Source of the DNA: Lachnospiraceae bacterium A4
Lineage (GTDB): Bacteria; Bacillota; Clostridia; Lachnospirales; Lachnospiraceae
Direction of reading: 5' to 3'
Assembly (NCBI GenBank): GCA_000403215.2
Contig: KE159564.1
Location: forward strand, 37,105-101,104
DNA: 64,000 bases
In this document: piece by piece, positions 63,052 through 64,000 of the stretch
Position numbering within the stretch: the stretch's first letter is position 1
Layout of the letters: the number at the start of each line of letters is the position of its first letter
Notes under the pieces: model-generated
Seen by the model: the letters and a program-made list of their open reading frames with translations, nothing else
The model's database searches: none
Told to the model about the DNA's origin: nothing
Position numbers and translations under genes: made by a program

Positions 63052-63795
63052 TCAGTACCGCACTTCGACCAGACACAGCCCTTTTGCGGGAACAAGTGCG
63101 CCCGACAAATCTCTTGTGGCGCCTTTTTCAAGCAGCGTTTTCACAGACGCAGGGTCTCTCTGCCCAAGCCCTGCTTCGATCAAAGTGCCTGTGAGAATGC
63201 GAACCATATGATACAGAAAACCATCACCGCTGTAGGTGATGACAACCTCACTGCCCTTTCTGTCAATCAATACTGCATCAATCGTGCGTACAGTAGATTT
63301 CTTACTCTTTTTATTGGAGGTGAACGCTTTGAAATCATGTGTTCCCACCAGACAGGCAGCCGCAGTTCTCATGGCGTCCAAATCAAGCGTTTCCGGCAGT
63401 TCATACACATACCTGCGTTCAAAGACACACGGAATGCTTGTGTTCCAGATGCGGTAGCGGTATGTTTTTCCCTTTGCATTGAGCCTGCTGTGAAAGCGCT
63501 CTGGCATCTCGTAAATTGCGGTCACGCCAATATCCTCTGGCAGATACTGGTTGATGTAATCCATCACCGCTGCCGCCGGCATATTGGTGTCAAGCTTAAA
63601 ATTCGCCACCTGACCAATCGCGTGAACGCCTGCGTCTGTGCGCCCAGAGCCATCCACCTGCACGAAATCAAGCCCTGTCATTTTCGCAAGGATTGCCTCC
63701 AGTTTTCCCTGTATGGTATTTCCTGTGGTGTCCTGACGCTGCCACCCCTGATAGCGGGTGCCCTCGTACTGTATTATAATCTTGAAATTTCTCAT
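63052..63795 (-). CDS. truA: tRNA pseudouridine synthase A
   Basis: 247 aa, usual length. It makes pseudouridine at positions 38-40 of tRNA. Catalytic Asp in VDGSGRTDAGVHAIGQVANF; RLNAKGKTYRYRIWN; FTSNKKSKKSTVRTI; the end GDGFLYHMVRILTGTLIEAGLG. 24 bp after the permease gene on the same strand. Confidence 0.95.
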   Translation of the reverse strand: MRNFKIIIQYEGTRYQGWQRQDTTGNTIQGKLEAILAKMTGLDFVQVDGSGRTDAGVHAIGQVANFKLDTNMPAAAVMDYINQYLPEDIGVTAIYEMPERFHSRLNAKGKTYRYRIWNTSIPCVFERRYVYELPETLDLDAMRTAAACLVGTHDFKAFTSNKKSKKSTVRTIDAVLIDRKGSEVVITYSGDGFLYHMVRILTGTLIEAGLGQRDPASVKTLLEKGATRDLSGALVPAKGLCLVEVRY

Positions 63796-63819
63796 ACTTC
63801 CTCTATTATGATTCCATTT

Positions 63820-64000
63820 TTACTCGTCCAGCTTTTTGATCTCCTCCTTGGTTAGCTGCCGGAACTGGTTGATATTCCGAACCAACAGCCGTATGCTGTA
63901 CTTTGGCGTGTCAAAAAAGCCTGCCTCATTCATATTCACCACAATAATGCCGATTGGCACCGCCACCAGCATACCGCCAACACCTGCAAGACGATACCCA
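63820..64000 (-). CDS. AI-2E family transporter, C-terminal end (cut by window)
   Basis: The last 59 codons are present: GYRLAGVGGMLVAVPIGIIVVNM, a membrane helix, then a cytoplasmic tail FRQLTKEEIKKLDE. GxGGMLxAVPIG-type sequence near the end is typical of the AI-2E/PerM/YtvI permease family. The rest lies outside the window, so subgroup and substrate are open. Confidence 0.72.
   Translation of the reverse strand, partial: GYRLAGVGGMLVAVPIGIIVVNMNEAGFFDTPKYSIRLLVRNINQFRQLTKEEIKKLDE

Overview
The window looks like chromosome of a spore-forming Lachnospiraceae (Clostridia) carrying an integrated mobile element at its left end. The call rests on SpoIIM and a SpoVB-like flippase, the gene order yicC-remA-rpoZ-rimO-pgsA-recA-recX-rny, DUF5716/DUF5717 genes, strong AGGAGG ribosome sites, and intermediate G+C with AT-rich spacers. 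No rRNA, tRNA or CRISPR array was seen.

Positions 1 to about 19,460 are mobile-element DNA. From left to right it holds: broken pieces of a VaFE/Cna-B-type surface protein and of a TadE-like DUF4320 protein; a two-gene AbiE-type (type IV) toxin-antitoxin pair; a secreted putative cysteine hydrolase; two paralogous signal peptidases; a MazF toxin fused to a DUF5688-like tail; a frameshifted small gene; a serine resolvase behind a folded leader; a group II intron remnant; a second nucleotidyltransferase toxin with a DUF6088 antitoxin; an integrase-like protein; and two small genes. After that comes a replication module: an array of eight 46-bp repeats, a putative initiator, four 21-bp iterons, two hairpins, a DnaB-type helicase and a TOPRIM primase-like protein. 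A truncated Rpn-family gene and a tyrosine integrase close the element beside tpiA. The left end of the element lies outside the window.

From 19,470 to the right is core chromosome: glycolysis (gap, pgk, tpiA), a PHP phosphatase, mnmA, a SpoVB-like flippase, DAHP synthase, xerD, spoIIM, a Nudix hydrolase, rny, recX, recA (LexA box in its promoter), pgsA, rimO, rpoZ, remA and yicC. A complete IS of 2,011 bp (ISAs1-like, 18-bp terminal repeats, 10-bp target duplication) sits between recX and rny. The usual gmk gene is missing between remA and rpoZ. Then come an LtaS-like sulfatase with a YfhO-family protein, an AgrC/AgrA-like two-component pair, a MATE transporter, an HPr-like protein without its active histidine, an AraC regulator, a BMP-type lipoprotein, and purA, purB, purF and purC.

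The right end carries the most interesting uncharacterised core locus. One promoter drives DUF5717 (1191 aa, helical repeats), DUF5716 (actin/Hsp70-like fold), a TPR protein and a coiled-coil protein with two membrane spans. The next gene on the same strand is purC, and no terminator is visible between them. truA and the 3' end of an AI-2E-family permease gene finish the window.
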